Shown: piece after piece, positions 6,080-6,926 of the stretch
Layout of the letters: each line of letters begins with the position of its first letter
How positions within the stretch are numbered: position 1 is the first letter of the stretch
Assembly: GCA_002347125.1 (NCBI GenBank)
Contig: DDXG01000243.1
Location: forward strand, 1-6,926
DNA: 6,926 bases
Direction of reading: 5' to 3'
DNA from: Phycisphaerales bacterium UBA2266
GTDB taxonomy: Bacteria > Planctomycetota > Phycisphaerae > Sedimentisphaerales > Anaerobacaceae
The notes under the pieces: generated by a model
The model's database searches: none
What the model saw: the letters and a program-made list of their open reading frames with translations, nothing else
What the model was told of the DNA's origin: nothing
Position numbers and translations under genes: made by a program

Positions 6080-6171
6080 TGTGGCTACGAACGCAAGCGG
6101 CTCGGACTGCTGATGCCGTGGTGGTGGTCGGTGCGGGCTGCTGGGCGAGGTCTTTGGAAAGGAGCTGTCTT

Positions 6172-6926
6172 ATGAAGGGTGCGAGGTTGTTGATTGCGAT
6201 GACGCTGCCTGCCATAGTGCTCGTCTCGACTGGGGTGGCGGGGGACTGGCCGCAGTGGCGCGGGGCTGGGCGGGACGGCAAGGCTGTGGATTTCAAGGCC
6301 CCGGCGGCGTGGCCCGGGCAGTTGCAGGAGAAGTGGCGCGCGACGGTGGGGTCGGGTGATTCGACGCCGGCGCTGGTCGGCGAGCGGCTCTATGTGTTCA
6401 CGCGGCAGGGCGATGAGGAGATGACGCTGTGCCTGAACGCCGCCACCGGCGAGATTGTCTGGACGGACAAGTACGCCGCCAAGGCCGTCACAGGGGCTGC
6501 CGCTCGCCATCCAGGACCGCGAAGCTCCCCGGCCGTGGCCGAGGGCAAGGTCGTGACCCTTGGGGTCGGTGGCGTCGTTTCCTGTCTGAATGCCGCCGAC
6601 GGCAAGATGATCTGGCGCAAGGACCCGTTCGAAGGCGCCGTGCCGAGGTTCTTCACGTCCGTGTCGCCGATTGTCGTCGATGGGACGGCGATCGTGCACG
6701 CGGGAACGGCGGGCAAGGGGGCAATCCTGGCGTACAACCTGGCCGACGGCGCCGAGAAATGGCGCTGGGACGGCGAGGGGCCGGATTATGCCTCGCCCGC
6801 CTTACTGGCGGTCGGGGGCGTCAAGCAGATCGTAACATTGGCGGAAAAGAGCATCGTCGGCGTCGCGGCCGCCGTCGGCACGCTGCTGTGGCGGTTGCCG
6901 TTTGCGCCGTCGGGGCGGGCCTACAA
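6172..6926 (+). CDS. Secreted PQQ-like beta-propeller protein, 3' partial
   Basis: The first 251 residues of a protein with PQQ-like (BamB/quinoprotein-type) propeller repeats, open to the end of the window. ATG 6172 has an excellent ribosome site, AAAGGAG (6158-6164), 7 bases upstream. The N-terminus is a Sec-type signal: MKGARLL, a hydrophobic core to about residue 20, then VAGDWPQWRG, an opening typical of exported planctomycete proteins of this class. Propeller blades end in the usual A-x-G-x-x-x-W pattern: ATGEIVW (91-97), ADGKMIW (142-148), ADGAEKW (191-197) and AVGTLLW (234-240). Such proteins often act as periplasmic scaffolds or quinoprotein-like enzymes. The C-terminal part that could show cofactor-binding residues is not in the window, so catalysis cannot be claimed. 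A 200-base gap with its own candidate promoter separates it from bax1, suggesting a separate transcript. Confidence 0.9.
   Translation, partial: MKGARLLIAMTLPAIVLVSTGVAGDWPQWRGAGRDGKAVDFKAPAAWPGQLQEKWRATVGSGDSTPALVGERLYVFTRQGDEEMTLCLNAATGEIVWTDKYAAKAVTGAAARHPGPRSSPAVAEGKVVTLGVGGVVSCLNAADGKMIWRKDPFEGAVPRFFTSVSPIVVDGTAIVHAGTAGKGAILAYNLADGAEKWRWDGEGPDYASPALLAVGGVKQIVTLAEKSIVGVAAAVGTLLWRLPFAPSGRAY

Overview
The window is GC-rich and gene-dense, with every convincing gene on the + strand. The gene styles suggest a planctomycete, probably of the Phycisphaerae type. These styles are a Tat-exported aldo/keto reductase, a secreted PQQ-like propeller protein beginning with a GDWPQWRG-type segment, and AATACG-rich interspersed repeats between genes. 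The taxonomic call is from memory of such genomes, not from a search.

Layout: (1) bases 1-2025 hold the 3' part of a SNF2/HepA-type helicase whose true start lies upstream of the window. (2) Bases 2026-2257 are intergenic and made almost entirely of short palindromes and AATACG-like repeats. (3) Bases 2258-3250 encode a Tat-signal aldo/keto reductase. (4) Eleven bases later an XPB-like superfamily 2 helicase begins (3262-4731). (5) A Bax1 (DUF790) nuclease frame overlaps its end (4697-5971) and is interrupted by one in-frame TAG at 4862-4864. (6) A 200-base spacer follows. (7) A secreted PQQ-like beta-propeller protein starts at 6172 and runs off the window.

XPB and Bax1 are known partners from archaea: Bax1 binds XPB and cuts DNA at the unwound structure. 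The pair here, with a 35-base overlap, is therefore probably a DNA repair or DNA processing module. The upstream SNF2 gene may be related in function, but that is inference from proximity.

The most striking feature is a set of palindromic repeats lying inside the reading frames of three successive DNA-processing genes without breaking them. One is in the SNF2 C-terminal tail (1726-1791), one in the XPB N-terminal domain (a perfect 23-bp inverted repeat, 3347-3369 / 3401-3423), and one in the middle of Bax1 (5323-5398). Another partial copy supplies the Bax1 stop codon (5966-5989). This recalls the Rickettsia palindromic elements, which also insert in frame into protein genes. Separately, the premature TAG in bax1 is followed by a perfect Shine-Dalgarno sequence. 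It could be a decayed gene, a sequence error, or a split or recoded gene.
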